Assembly: GCF_002953255.1 (NCBI RefSeq)
Contig: NZ_CP026498.1
Location: 1,073,858 to 1,137,857 of the forward strand
Reading direction: 5' to 3'
Length of the DNA: 64,000 nucleotides
Source: Streptomyces sp. CB01881
GTDB lineage: Bacteria; Actinomycetota; Actinomycetes; Streptomycetales; Streptomycetaceae
Part shown: piece after piece, positions 16,263 to 24,162 of the stretch
Position numbering within the stretch: position 1 is the first letter of the stretch
Layout: every line of letters begins with the position of its first letter
Made by a program: the position numbers and the translations under genes
The notes under the pieces: model-generated
Database searches by the model: none
Told to the model about the DNA's origin: nothing
The model's input: the letters and a program-made list of their open reading frames with translations, nothing else

Positions 16263-17171
16263 TTACTTCTCCTGCGCGGCCGCGGCGGCGCTCTCGTTCC
16301 GGCGCGGGCTGCCGGAGCCGGCGCTCCGCCCGAGGTCCTGGAAGTTCTTCGTCGCGATGTTCAGGCAGAACGAGGGCGAGATGCGGAAGAGCCACCAGAA
16401 CAGCTTCCAGAATCCGGGGACGACGATGACGCCCTGGTTCTTGGCGACGGCGTCGAGCGCCTTCCTGGCGAACTCCTCCGGGGAGATCGGCTTCTTCTCC
16501 TCCCACATCGCCTTGGTCTGCTCGCCGCTCACGCCCTCGACCTCACGGCCGTACGCGCCGCCCTCGATGAACGGGGTCCGGATGACGCCCGGGCAGAGCA
16601 CGCTGACCCGCACGCCCAGCTGCGCGGCCTCGGCCCGCAGGTTGTGCGAGAGGCCGACGACGGCGTGCTTGGTGGTCACGTAGGAGGTGGTACCGGGGCT
16701 CGGGACCAGGCCCGCCATGGAGGCGGTGTTCACGATGTGGCCGAAGCCCTGGTCGATCATCACGTTGTAGGCGGCCTGGACGCCGTTGACGGTGCCGCCG
16801 AGGTTGACGTCGATGACCCGCCGCCAGTCCTCGATGCGGTAGTGCCGGGCGCCCGCGCCCATGCCGTGGCTGATGCCGGCGTTGTTGAACAGGTAGTCCA
16901 GGCGGCCGGTCCGCGCGACCGTGTCCTTGACGAGCTGGGCGAACTCGGCGTGGTCGGTGACGTCCAGCCGGGCGGCCACGGCCTTGCCGCCGGCGGCCCG
17001 GATCGCGGCCGCCACCTCCTCGGCCTGCTCCAGCTGGAGGTCGGCGAGGACCACCTCGCAGCCGCGGGCCGCGAGGTCCTGCGCCAGTGCGCGGCCGATG
17101 CCCGACGCGCCACCCGTGATGATCGCGGTCGCGTCCTTGTAGATTCTGATTGCGCTGCTCTGCGCTGCCAT
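16263..17171 (-). CDS. Short-chain dehydrogenase/reductase
   Basis: The 302 aa form a classical SDR fold: nucleotide motif TGGASGIG at about residue 19, NNAG, a catalytic Ser in NTASMAG, and YVTTK supplying Tyr and Lys. The Asp/Leu after beta-2 (VVLADLQ) points to NAD(H) rather than NADP(H). A C-terminal extension of about 50 residues contains a hydrophobic FWKLFWWLFRIS patch and may touch the membrane. It lies between the acyl hydrolase (49-base gap) and the membrane acyltransferase in the polyketide accessory operon, so post-assembly redox tailoring is likely. Confidence 0.9.
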   Translation of the reverse strand: MAAQSSAIRIYKDATAIITGGASGIGRALAQDLAARGCEVVLADLQLEQAEEVAAAIRAAGGKAVAARLDVTDHAEFAQLVKDTVARTGRLDYLFNNAGISHGMGAGARHYRIEDWRRVIDVNLGGTVNGVQAAYNVMIDQGFGHIVNTASMAGLVPSPGTTSYVTTKHAVVGLSHNLRAEAAQLGVRVSVLCPGVIRTPFIEGGAYGREVEGVSGEQTKAMWEEKKPISPEEFARKALDAVAKNQGVIVVPGFWKLFWWLFRISPSFCLNIATKNFQDLGRSAGSGSPRRNESAAAAAQEK

Positions 17172-17220
17172 GACCGGTTTTCCCTCCAGGACTCCGATGG
17201 TCGGCCCGGGTCCGAGGCCG

Positions 17221-18186
17221 TCAGCCTCGTACCGAAGCCGTCTGCTCCTGAAAATCGCTCATCGATTTCAGGTTGTTTCCGAAACGGTTGATGGTGCTGG
17301 TCTGCACAGAGCCGCTGCCCGGCGGAAGGAGGTACTTCACGAAGGTCGCGAGCGTGGCGCTGGGCCCGAGGTCGATGAAGGTCGCATCGGTCTCGGCGGT
17401 CATCCTCCCGATGGTCCGCGAGAACTCCACCGGGTTCCTCATGGCCGCCCAGATCCCGTCCGCCGTCACGGAGTCGACCGGGCCGGCCGTCGTCGAGGAG
17501 ACGATCGGGATCTGCGGCGGCGCGAAGCCCAGGCCGCCGAGGAGGCTGCGGACCTCGGGCTCGACGGGGTCGATGAGCTCCGTGTGCACGCCCCAGTTGA
17601 CGGGCAGCCGCTCGCAGAGCACGCCCTCGCCCTTGAGGGCGGCCTGGAGGTCGTCGATCCGCGCGGCGTGCCCGCTGACGACGAAGTTGCCGTCGAAGTT
17701 GCGGCCCGTCACCCAGGTGCCGGCGAAGAGGGACGCGTGGGTGTGCAGGAGTTCGGGCGGGCCGACGATCGCCAGCATGCCCGCGCGCGGCGTCCGGTCG
17801 GCGAGCAACCGCGCGAAGTCCACCGCGAAGGAGATGCCGAGCTCCAGCGGGAAGACCTCGGCGACCACGGCCGCGGTGATCTCCCCCAGGCTGTAGCCGA
17901 GCAGGAAGTCCGGCCGGTAGCCCAGCTCCTGGACGACGCGGGTCAGGCTGTACTCGACGCAGAGCAGCGCGGCGTTGGAGTCCGCGAGCGAGTCGAAGGG
18001 ATCGCTCTTCTGCCGGGCGGGGTCGAAGACGGTGTCCAGCAGCGACTTGCCGAGGACGGGCGAGGCGATGTCGTCGCAGTGGTCCAGCCAGAGCCGGTAG
18101 CGCGGGTGCTGCTCGTACAGCTCGCGCGTCATGTGGAAGTACTGGGAGCCCTGGCCCGAGTACATGAACACTATGGGTTTGGTCAT
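17221..18186 (-). CDS. Trans-acting acyl hydrolase, PedC type (AT-like editing protein)
   Basis: The 321 aa have an acyltransferase fold: MYSGQGSQYFHM at the N-terminus and the nucleophile elbow GYSLGE. It reads like the PedC/acyl-hydrolase clade rather than malonyl-loading ATs. The elbow is GYSLGE, not GHSLGE. Where the AT encoded by the gene at 22580-23686 has LVKKRGELM, with the Arg that binds the malonyl carboxylate, this one has AVDFARLLA by simple alignment. PedC-type proteins clear stalled or wrong acyl groups from ACPs in trans-AT systems. The gene is in the accessory operon, 67 bases after the KS-like decarboxylase. Confidence 0.8.
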   Translation of the reverse strand: MTKPIVFMYSGQGSQYFHMTRELYEQHPRYRLWLDHCDDIASPVLGKSLLDTVFDPARQKSDPFDSLADSNAALLCVEYSLTRVVQELGYRPDFLLGYSLGEITAAVVAEVFPLELGISFAVDFARLLADRTPRAGMLAIVGPPELLHTHASLFAGTWVTGRNFDGNFVVSGHAARIDDLQAALKGEGVLCERLPVNWGVHTELIDPVEPEVRSLLGGLGFAPPQIPIVSSTTAGPVDSVTADGIWAAMRNPVEFSRTIGRMTAETDATFIDLGPSATLATFVKYLLPPGSGSVQTSTINRFGNNLKSMSDFQEQTASVRG

Positions 18187-18253
18187 CGCCGGTGCTTCCC
18201 AGGGGTGTCGGTCGTGGGCGGGCCCGCGGCGGCGTTCCGGGACGCCGCGGCGG

Positions 18254-19513
18254 TCAGCATTTCTGCAGGCAGATCGCCGAGCTGATCCCGCCGAACCCCA
18301 TGCTGAGGCTGACGGCCGTCTCGAACGACCAGGGTTCCGCCTCCTCGCGCACCCAGGGGAACGACGGGTCCACCGGGTCGGCCAGGTTGCGGGTGGGGTG
18401 CAGCTTCTGCTCGCGCATCTGCAGCAGCGTGGCCACGACCTCGACGGCGCCGGCGGCGGTCAGTCCGTGGCCGGTGATCGACTTCGTCGCGTTGATCCGC
18501 GCATGGGTGAGGCCGACCTCGCGCAGCGCCCGCAGCTCGGTGTCGTCGCCGGTGGGCGACCCGGTGCCGTGCGGGTTGACGTAGTCGACCGCGGAGGCCG
18601 GGATGCCCGCCTCCGCCAGCGCCGCCCGGACGACACCGACCTCGCCGTCGAACGACGGGTTGGGGTTGCGGTTGCCGTCCATCGCGGTCGCGCCGCCGCC
18701 GAACCGTGCGTACGGCGCGGGGTGCCGGCGGGCGCCCGCCCGCTCGACCACGACCGCGGCGCAGGCCTCGCCGAAGACGAAGCCGTCCCGCCCCCGGTCG
18801 AACGGGCGGCAGGCGGCGGCCGGGTCGTCGGCCCAGCGGGTCGACCCCATGGCGCCCATCGCCCGGAACGCCAGGCACTCCCAGTACGAGAGGTCCATCA
18901 GCGCGCCCATCGCGATGCAGACGTCGACCTGGCCGGACTGCACCGCCCGGACCGCCTGGAGCACGGCGAGCAGGCCGCTGGCCGAGGCCCCGCCGAGCGT
19001 CTGGGCGAAGCCCCGGATCGGGAACGCCTCGGTGCAGAACCCGCACAGGTCGGTGTCCATGAAGGCCATGCCGTACGTGGGGCGCAGGAACTCGGGGCGC
19101 TCCGCGTGCCGGGCGTGGAGCTGCGTCAGCTCCCGCTGCTGGACGTTGGAGCCGCCGATCACCAGGCCGATGCGGCGCGGGTCGGCGTCGTCCAGCCCGG
19201 CCTCGTGCCAGGCCTCGTCCAGGGTGGCCAGGGCCGCCCGCGAGGACAGCGAGGCCGTCCGCAGGACCCGCGGCGGGACGGCCGCGGGCATGGTCAGCTC
19301 GCCGATCTCGGCGCCCAGGAAGGACGCCTCGGCGCCGTCCGGCGTCCCGGCCGGGGCAGGCGGCACCTGCCGGCCGGGACGCTTCAACGTGCCGAAGGCG
19401 TGGCGGCCGCCGAGGAGCGCGGCGGTGAAGTCGCCCTTGCCCTGGCCCACCGCGCTGGTGACGCCGAGGCCCGTGACGACGACGTCGCGGGTGTCAGGAG
19501 TTCGACTTGCCAT
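18254..19513 (-). CDS. Free-standing KS-like malonyl-ACP decarboxylase (Cys to Ser) of the beta-branching cassette
   Basis: The 419-aa ketosynthase fold has the active-site segment GGASASG where condensing enzymes have DTACSSS, so the nucleophilic Cys is Ser. Both His motifs remain (NPHGTGSPTGD and KSITGHG). This is the pattern of the decarboxylases that turn malonyl-ACP into acetyl-ACP for HMGS-type beta-branching. The gene overlaps the donor ACP gene by 20 bases, so the two are translationally linked, and it follows ECH2. It should supply the acetyl nucleophile used by the HMG synthase. Confidence 0.9.
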   Translation of the reverse strand: MASRTPDTRDVVVTGLGVTSAVGQGKGDFTAALLGGRHAFGTLKRPGRQVPPAPAGTPDGAEASFLGAEIGELTMPAAVPPRVLRTASLSSRAALATLDEAWHEAGLDDADPRRIGLVIGGSNVQQRELTQLHARHAERPEFLRPTYGMAFMDTDLCGFCTEAFPIRGFAQTLGGASASGLLAVLQAVRAVQSGQVDVCIAMGALMDLSYWECLAFRAMGAMGSTRWADDPAAACRPFDRGRDGFVFGEACAAVVVERAGARRHPAPYARFGGGATAMDGNRNPNPSFDGEVGVVRAALAEAGIPASAVDYVNPHGTGSPTGDDTELRALREVGLTHARINATKSITGHGLTAAGAVEVVATLLQMREQKLHPTRNLADPVDPSFPWVREEAEPWSFETAVSLSMGFGGISSAICLQKC

Positions 19514-19742
19514 GGATGAGCTCCGCCAGTTCGCCGATGTTCTTCGCGTTCGCCAGCTCGGACAGCGGGATGCTGACCTCCAGCGACTCCAGCGTCATCA
19601 TGAGGATCTCGGCCCGGTCGATGGAGTTGGCGCCGAGCTCCTTCAGCGAGTCGGCGGGGTCGAAGGCGTGCTCCTCCAGCTCCGGGAGGACCTCGCGGGT
19701 GTGCTCGACGATGAGCTTGAAGACGTCCTGGTTCGACGGCAT
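19494..19742 (-). CDS. Donor acyl carrier protein of the beta-branching cassette
   Basis: The 82-aa ACP has the phosphopantetheine site in LGANSIDRAEILMM. The NSIDRAE form, rather than the usual DSL, is typical of stand-alone donor ACPs in HMGS cassettes. It would carry malonyl, then acetyl after decarboxylation, and present it to the HMG synthase. It lies 12 bases after ECH2 and overlaps the KS-like decarboxylase gene. Its small size and position make the call firm. Confidence 0.92.
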   Translation of the reverse strand: MPSNQDVFKLIVEHTREVLPELEEHAFDPADSLKELGANSIDRAEILMMTLESLEVSIPLSELANAKNIGELAELIHGKSNS

Positions 19743-19754
19743 GGTGTCGCTCTC

Positions 19755-20498
19755 CTAGTACTGGGAGGTGATGAGGTCACGGACCTCGGGCTGGTGGAAG
19801 GTCTTGTCGTGCATGGCCACCTCGCGCTCGATGTAGCGCGGGAGCTCCGCGCGCAGCTCGGCCACCAGGTGGTCCTTGAGCGTGATCAGCGAGAGCCGCG
19901 GCTTCTCGGCCAGCGTCTCGGCCAACTCGACGGCGTAGGGCAGCACTTCGGCGCGCGGAAGGACGGGGAAGGGGATTCCCCGCTCCTTCAGGTCGCGGCC
20001 GTAGTACGTCTTCGCGGAGAGCAGCATCTCCTCGCCGAGGCTGAAGCCGAGCTTCTTCGGCAGGATCAGCGTCGCCCCCATGCCCGGCGTGAAACCGTAG
20101 CGCATGAAGTTGGTGGTGTAGATGCTCTCCTGACTGAGGATCACGAAGTCGGAGAAGAGTCCCATCGCGAAGCCGCCGCCGATGCCGTGGCCCTGCATCG
20201 CGGAGATGACGGGAACGGGGCAGTCCAGCGCCAGGCCGTAGATGTCGGAGTCGGTGAAGCTGATCTGCCGGTCCTGGATCTGGAGCAGGCTCTCCTTCCG
20301 GCCGCCGCTGGCGAAGTAGGTGCCGTAGCCCGTGAGGATGACCGCCTTGCAGCGCTCGTCGGCCTTGACCTTCTCGAAGGCCTCGCTCAGGCCGATGATG
20401 AGCTGGTCGGAGAAGGTGTTCTTGTGCTCCTTGTCCTGCATGGTGATCTGGACCACGGAGGGTCCCAGCTGGGTGTAGTCGACGGCTGCGCCCGGCAT
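19755..20498 (-). CDS. Enoyl-CoA hydratase-like decarboxylase ECH2 (PksI type)
   Basis: The 247-aa crotonase-fold protein begins with the PksI-like pattern VVQITMQDKEHKNTFSDQL and has the oxyanion-hole segments FASGGRKE and GHGIGGGFAMGL. It is the second dehydratase-like member of the HMGS cassette and would decarboxylate the glutaconyl-ACP intermediate to leave a beta-methyl branch. It starts 3 bases after the ECH1 stop. I separate it from ECH1 by the HKNTFS signature, and by the other protein's FCWGADF signature. Confidence 0.9.
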   Translation of the reverse strand: MPGAAVDYTQLGPSVVQITMQDKEHKNTFSDQLIIGLSEAFEKVKADERCKAVILTGYGTYFASGGRKESLLQIQDRQISFTDSDIYGLALDCPVPVISAMQGHGIGGGFAMGLFSDFVILSQESIYTTNFMRYGFTPGMGATLILPKKLGFSLGEEMLLSAKTYYGRDLKERGIPFPVLPRAEVLPYAVELAETLAEKPRLSLITLKDHLVAELRAELPRYIEREVAMHDKTFHQPEVRDLITSQY

Positions 20499-20501
20499 GC
20501 C

Positions 20502-21284
20502 CTACTCCCCTTCCCAGGGAAACTTCCCTGTGTTCACGTAGCGCGCGATCTTCTGCAGGTTCTCCCGGTCGGAGAACACCTCACGGTTGGCCTCGACGGC
20601 CTTCTCCCGGGAGGGGATCAGGATGTCGTCGAGGTTGCGCAGGTACTTCTTGTAGCGGGCGACACCGGTCTTGGGCAGGTACCGCAGCCGCAGGATGTGC
20701 TTGCGCAGCAGGTTGCCGCTGTTCTCCTCGGCGGCGTCCACCAGCTGCCAGTCCACCGCCTGCTGCGCGGTGAACGGCTGGGTGGTCAGCGTGATGTAGT
20801 TGGCCCGGGCCGGGCCGACCTTCCTGATCAGGAAGGGCAGGACGCAGGCCGGCATCAGCCCGAAGAGCAGCTCCGAGAGGCTGAACACCGACCTGTCCTC
20901 GCACACGACGATGTCGCAGGCGGCGACGAAGCCCAGGCCCCCGGCGTTGACCTTGCCGCGGACGTGCGCGATGGAGACGAACGGGCCGAGGGCCAGCGAG
21001 AGCCAGAGGTCGTACAGGGCCTCGGCGTGCGACTTCTCGTGGCCGCCGCTCTCCTGGGAGCCGAGCTCCCGGAAGTCGGCGCCCCAGCAGAACACCTCGG
21101 GCAGGCCTTCCAGGACGATGACCTTGGCGTGCTCCTCGCAGTGGCGCACCACGGCGGTGCACTCCTCGACCAGCCGGCGGTTGATCGCGTTGTCCGCGTC
21201 GGGCCGGTGGAGTTGGAGGAAGCAGATCTCGTCCTGGAACCTGACCTTGACGGTCTCGAACTCCGCGGTGTTCAGGACAGCCAC
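20502..21284 (-). CDS. Enoyl-CoA hydratase-like dehydratase ECH1 (PksH type)
   Basis: I place the start at a GTG (VAVLNTAEFE) with GGGAG 7 bases upstream, giving 260 aa. The frame is open far upstream but only as a shadow of the HMG synthase gene. Crotonase-fold landmarks are FCWGADFRELG and GKVNAGGLGFVAACDIV, like PksH, which dehydrates HMG-ACP to 3-methylglutaconyl-ACP. The gene overlaps the HMG synthase stop by 13 bases and is followed after 3 bases by ECH2, so the two act in sequence and are cotranslated. Confidence 0.9.
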   Translation of the reverse strand: MAVLNTAEFETVKVRFQDEICFLQLHRPDADNAINRRLVEECTAVVRHCEEHAKVIVLEGLPEVFCWGADFRELGSQESGGHEKSHAEALYDLWLSLALGPFVSIAHVRGKVNAGGLGFVAACDIVVCEDRSVFSLSELLFGLMPACVLPFLIRKVGPARANYITLTTQPFTAQQAVDWQLVDAAEENSGNLLRKHILRLRYLPKTGVARYKKYLRNLDDILIPSREKAVEANREVFSDRENLQKIARYVNTGKFPWEGE

Positions 21285-22531
21285 TCGTACTCCCGGTGGA
21301 ACTCGTTGATCCGCTTGAGGAAGAGGAGTTCCTTGCCGAGCGTCTTGCGCGCCTCGGGCACGATGCCGGTGTCGAGGACGGCGTTGCGGGTCCCGAACTT
21401 CACCGCGTGGTTGGTGCGCAGCAGCATGTCGTACTCCGGCATGCTCAGTTCGTAGCGCTTGTCGAGGTGCTTCTCGATCTCGAAGCGGCGCACGTGGTCC
21501 TGGCTCTCCTGGCGGACGACGCCGCTGAAGAACTCCGAGCAGCAGCCGGAGCCGTAGGAGAAGACGCCGACGCGCTGCGGGCTGGAGAGGTCCGCGTTGT
21601 CGATGGTGCTGGCGAGCGAGAGCATCGTGGTCGCGCCCATGACGTTGCCGACGCGCTGGCAGTACGTCAGGCCCGGGTGCATCCGGCGCTGGAAGTCCTC
21701 CTCGATCGCCGCCGGGCGCGCCTTGACGAACTTGCGCATCAGGTTGCGGTGCGCACCCTTGATCATCCCGCCGAAGGGCGTGTGGAAGGCCAGGTAGCCG
21801 AAGCTGTTCACGAAGTCGACGTCGCCGACGCGCCGCTGGTACTCCAGGAAGGCGTTCTCGCAGCAGTCGAGGTACGAGAGCAGCGACAGCTCCGCGTTGC
21901 CGGCCTCGCTGTCGGCCAGCGGGCGGCAGGTGTCCATGACCTCGTGGCCGTAGTAGCCGCTGGCGCCGACGTCGATCTGGAAGACGTTCGGGGTGTCGCT
22001 GATGAGCATCGCCACGGCGCCGGCGCCGCCGCTCGGCTCGGCGAAGGACCAGTCCTCGGAGAGCGCGTCGCCGCCCTCCGCCACCATGAACCGCGTGATG
22101 TCGGTCGCGATGACCAGGGCCTTCGCGCCGGGGGAGGTCTGCGCGAGGATGAAGTTGGCCGCCATCTGCAGGGCTGCCACGCCGGAGTAGCAGGCGTTCT
22201 TGATCTCGAAGAGGCGACAGTTGCGGTTGAGCCCGAGCAGGCTGTGGAAGTACGTGCTCATGGACTTGCCGAAGTCGAACGCCGACTCGGTCGCGGTGAT
22301 GACGAGCTCGATGCGGTCCCGCTCCTCGGGGGACATCGCGTCGATGATGGGCTTGGCCGCGTTGACACCGAAGGTCACCGGGTCCTCGTACGGCAGCGCG
22401 ACGGTCTTCTCCTTCATGAGGAGGTTGTCGAACCTCGCGGTGTCGAGCCCGCGGTGGATCGCCAGCTTCTCCACGTTGACCTGGCAGGTGCCGGCGAAGA
22501 CGTTCATCGCTTCGATTCCGACGGTCGTCAT
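21272..22531 (-). CDS. HMG-CoA synthase-like enzyme of polyketide beta-branching (PksG type)
   Basis: The 419 aa contain the three catalytic residues of the family: Glu in TATESAFD, Cys in KNACYSGVAAL and His in LAFHTPFGG. In trans-AT systems this enzyme adds acetyl from the donor ACP onto the beta-keto group of the chain held on a module ACP. The two tandem-ACP sites in PKS-B and PKS-C, with their flagging Trp, are its expected partners. It starts 48 bases after the malonyl-AT. Confidence 0.95.
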   Translation of the reverse strand: MTTVGIEAMNVFAGTCQVNVEKLAIHRGLDTARFDNLLMKEKTVALPYEDPVTFGVNAAKPIIDAMSPEERDRIELVITATESAFDFGKSMSTYFHSLLGLNRNCRLFEIKNACYSGVAALQMAANFILAQTSPGAKALVIATDITRFMVAEGGDALSEDWSFAEPSGGAGAVAMLISDTPNVFQIDVGASGYYGHEVMDTCRPLADSEAGNAELSLLSYLDCCENAFLEYQRRVGDVDFVNSFGYLAFHTPFGGMIKGAHRNLMRKFVKARPAAIEEDFQRRMHPGLTYCQRVGNVMGATTMLSLASTIDNADLSSPQRVGVFSYGSGCCSEFFSGVVRQESQDHVRRFEIEKHLDKRYELSMPEYDMLLRTNHAVKFGTRNAVLDTGIVPEARKTLGKELLFLKRINEFHREYEWLS

Positions 22532-22579
22532 CTTTTCTCTCCCTGGGACTTACTGGTCGGCTCGGGCCGGTTCGCTGCG

Positions 22580-23686
22580 CTAGTTGATGGGCTCGATCTC
22601 GGTCAGGTCGAAGTAGCCCCGGTAGCCGTTCATGTAGACGGCCGGACGGTGACCGAAGAGGACGGTCGCCTCGGTCGCGGTCCGCAGGCTCCCGTAGTCG
22701 CCGGTGGTGGACTTGACGAGGGTCCCGACCGGGTACGCGTCGTTCCACCGGCGGACCAGTTCCGCCGCCGACTGGCGGGGCTTGGCGGCGACGGCCGGGC
22801 GCGGCTTGGCGGCGGCGGGCGCCGAGTGCCGGACGGGGTTCGGGATCTCGCGGCGGATCTTCTTCACCAGCTTGGTGAGGACGTCGCCGTGGCCGATCTC
22901 CTCGAACTCCATTCCCTCGTAGCCGAGGAGGTGTTCCACGGTGTCGGTCCACCGCACCGAGCTGACGATCTGCTTCGCCAGGTTCTCCTTGACGAGGTCG
23001 TTCTCGTAGGGCCTTCCGGTGACGTTCGAGATCACCGGAATCCGCAGCTCGGAGAAGGGGATGCCGGCGAGGAACTCCTCGAACTCGGCGCGGGCCGGCT
23101 CCATGTAGCGGGAGTGGAAGGCGCCGCTGGTGTTCAGTGCGACGAAGAGGTGGTTGCCCGTCTGGAAGTGCGGCTGCGCGGCCCTGATGTCCTCGACCAG
23201 GCCCGAAATCACGATCTGGGAGGGCGTGTTGTAGTTCGCCAGGTCGACGGAGGTGAGGCCGTTCTGCTCCAGGACGGTTCTGATCTCCTTCTCCGAGGCG
23301 TTCAGCACGGCCGCCATGCCGCCGCCGGAGGCCTGGGCCATCAGCTCGCCGCGCTTCTTCACCAGCCGCAGGCCGGTCTCGAAGTCGAAGCACTCCGCGG
23401 CCAGCAGTGCGTTGAACTCGCCGAGGCTGTGGCCGGCGACGAAGTCCGGCACCTGGCCGGTCTCGCGGAGCTTGCGGTAGTAGGACAGGGCGTTGACCAC
23501 GTACAACGCGGGCTGGGTGTACTCGGTCTGGTTGAGCAGGCCCTGGGGGTCCTCCAGGCAGAGGGTCTTGACCGAGTAGCCCAGGATCGAGTCGGCGGCG
23601 CGGGTGAGGTCCTCGAACTCGTCGAAGAGCGCGCCGCCCATTCCCTTCCGCTGCGATCCCTGACCGGGGAAGACGTATGTCCGCAT
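22580..23686 (-). CDS. Trans-acting malonyl acyltransferase with C-terminal extension
   Basis: The start is the ATG of MRTYVFPGQGSQ (368 aa). Upstream codons in the same frame read as repeat-derived noise. The AT part (residues 1-280) has GQGSQ, AGHSLGEFNALLAAECF, the carboxylate-binding Arg in LVKKRGELM, and NTSGAFHSRYM. It closely follows the AT half of PksE-like proteins and should load malonyl onto all modules, none of which has its own AT. About 70 extra residues at the C-terminus (AAELVRRWNDAYPVGTLV … FGHRPAVYMNGYRGYFDL) are not part of a normal FabD; they may be a docking or partner-binding piece. It is the first gene of the accessory operon. Confidence 0.9.
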   Translation of the reverse strand: MRTYVFPGQGSQRKGMGGALFDEFEDLTRAADSILGYSVKTLCLEDPQGLLNQTEYTQPALYVVNALSYYRKLRETGQVPDFVAGHSLGEFNALLAAECFDFETGLRLVKKRGELMAQASGGGMAAVLNASEKEIRTVLEQNGLTSVDLANYNTPSQIVISGLVEDIRAAQPHFQTGNHLFVALNTSGAFHSRYMEPARAEFEEFLAGIPFSELRIPVISNVTGRPYENDLVKENLAKQIVSSVRWTDTVEHLLGYEGMEFEEIGHGDVLTKLVKKIRREIPNPVRHSAPAAAKPRPAVAAKPRQSAAELVRRWNDAYPVGTLVKSTTGDYGSLRTATEATVLFGHRPAVYMNGYRGYFDLTEIEPIN

Positions 23687-24162
23687 GGAGAACCCTTTCT
23701 CGTCTTTCGGTGTGTTGGCGATGGTCGCCCGACCGCCCGGCTGCTCTGCCGCACGGTTGTCCGACCGCTCGTGCTGCACGACCTCTCGGCTGCTCTGCCG
23801 CTCGTGCCGCCCGACCGTTCGCATCTCTCGGCTGCGCGTACTTCCCGTCCGGCTGCGCGTACTGCCCGTCCGCGCACGCCACGACGGACCGGATGAGGCC
23901 CGGCAGGGGGCGACCGCCCGCCCCTTACCTGCTCGTCCCGGAAATGCCCGCGGCTCTCCGCACTCCTCGCCGGCCGGCACCTCGTCGCGCCCTGCCAGGC
24001 CGTGTTGGACCGGCCGGCAGTTGACGTGACATCAGCCTTTGTGCCCCCCCTGGTTACCGACGGTGACGGATAATCAGATCATAGTGCCTGGCTGCACGGG
24101 GTGACCAGTGTGACAATTCCCATCGGCCGTCAGGGCGGCATCGCGCCCGCACCACGCCGGTT
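23687..24162. promoter_or_regulatory. 476-base intergenic region upstream of the accessory operon: repeats and a candidate promoter
   Basis: No convincing gene is present. At 23829-23870 a 21-base unit (CGGCTGCGCGTACTTCCCGTC) occurs twice in tandem with one mismatch. Related CGGCTGCTCTGCCGC units occur upstream of it, around 23738-23800. The right part (24020-24120) is clearly less GC-rich. On the minus strand it offers a TATGAT (plus-strand 24078-24083) as -10 for the accessory operon, with two GTCAC motifs (24101-24105 and 24110-24114 on the plus strand) nearby, but no well-spaced -35. The gap suggests the accessory genes have their own promoter, apart from the PKS genes. Confidence 0.4.
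23829..23870 (+). repeat. 21-bp tandem repeat, two copies
   Basis: Copies at 23829-23849 and 23850-23870 differ at one base (CTTCCC against CTGCCC). They lie in non-coding DNA upstream of the malonyl-AT gene, in a wider field of degenerate CGGCTGC units. Confidence 0.8.

Noticed and set aside
23687..23980. N-terminal extension of the malonyl-AT
   Set aside because: Encodes repetitive RTGSTRSRTGSTRS-type sequence from the tandem repeats. MRTYVFPGQGSQ is the natural AT start.
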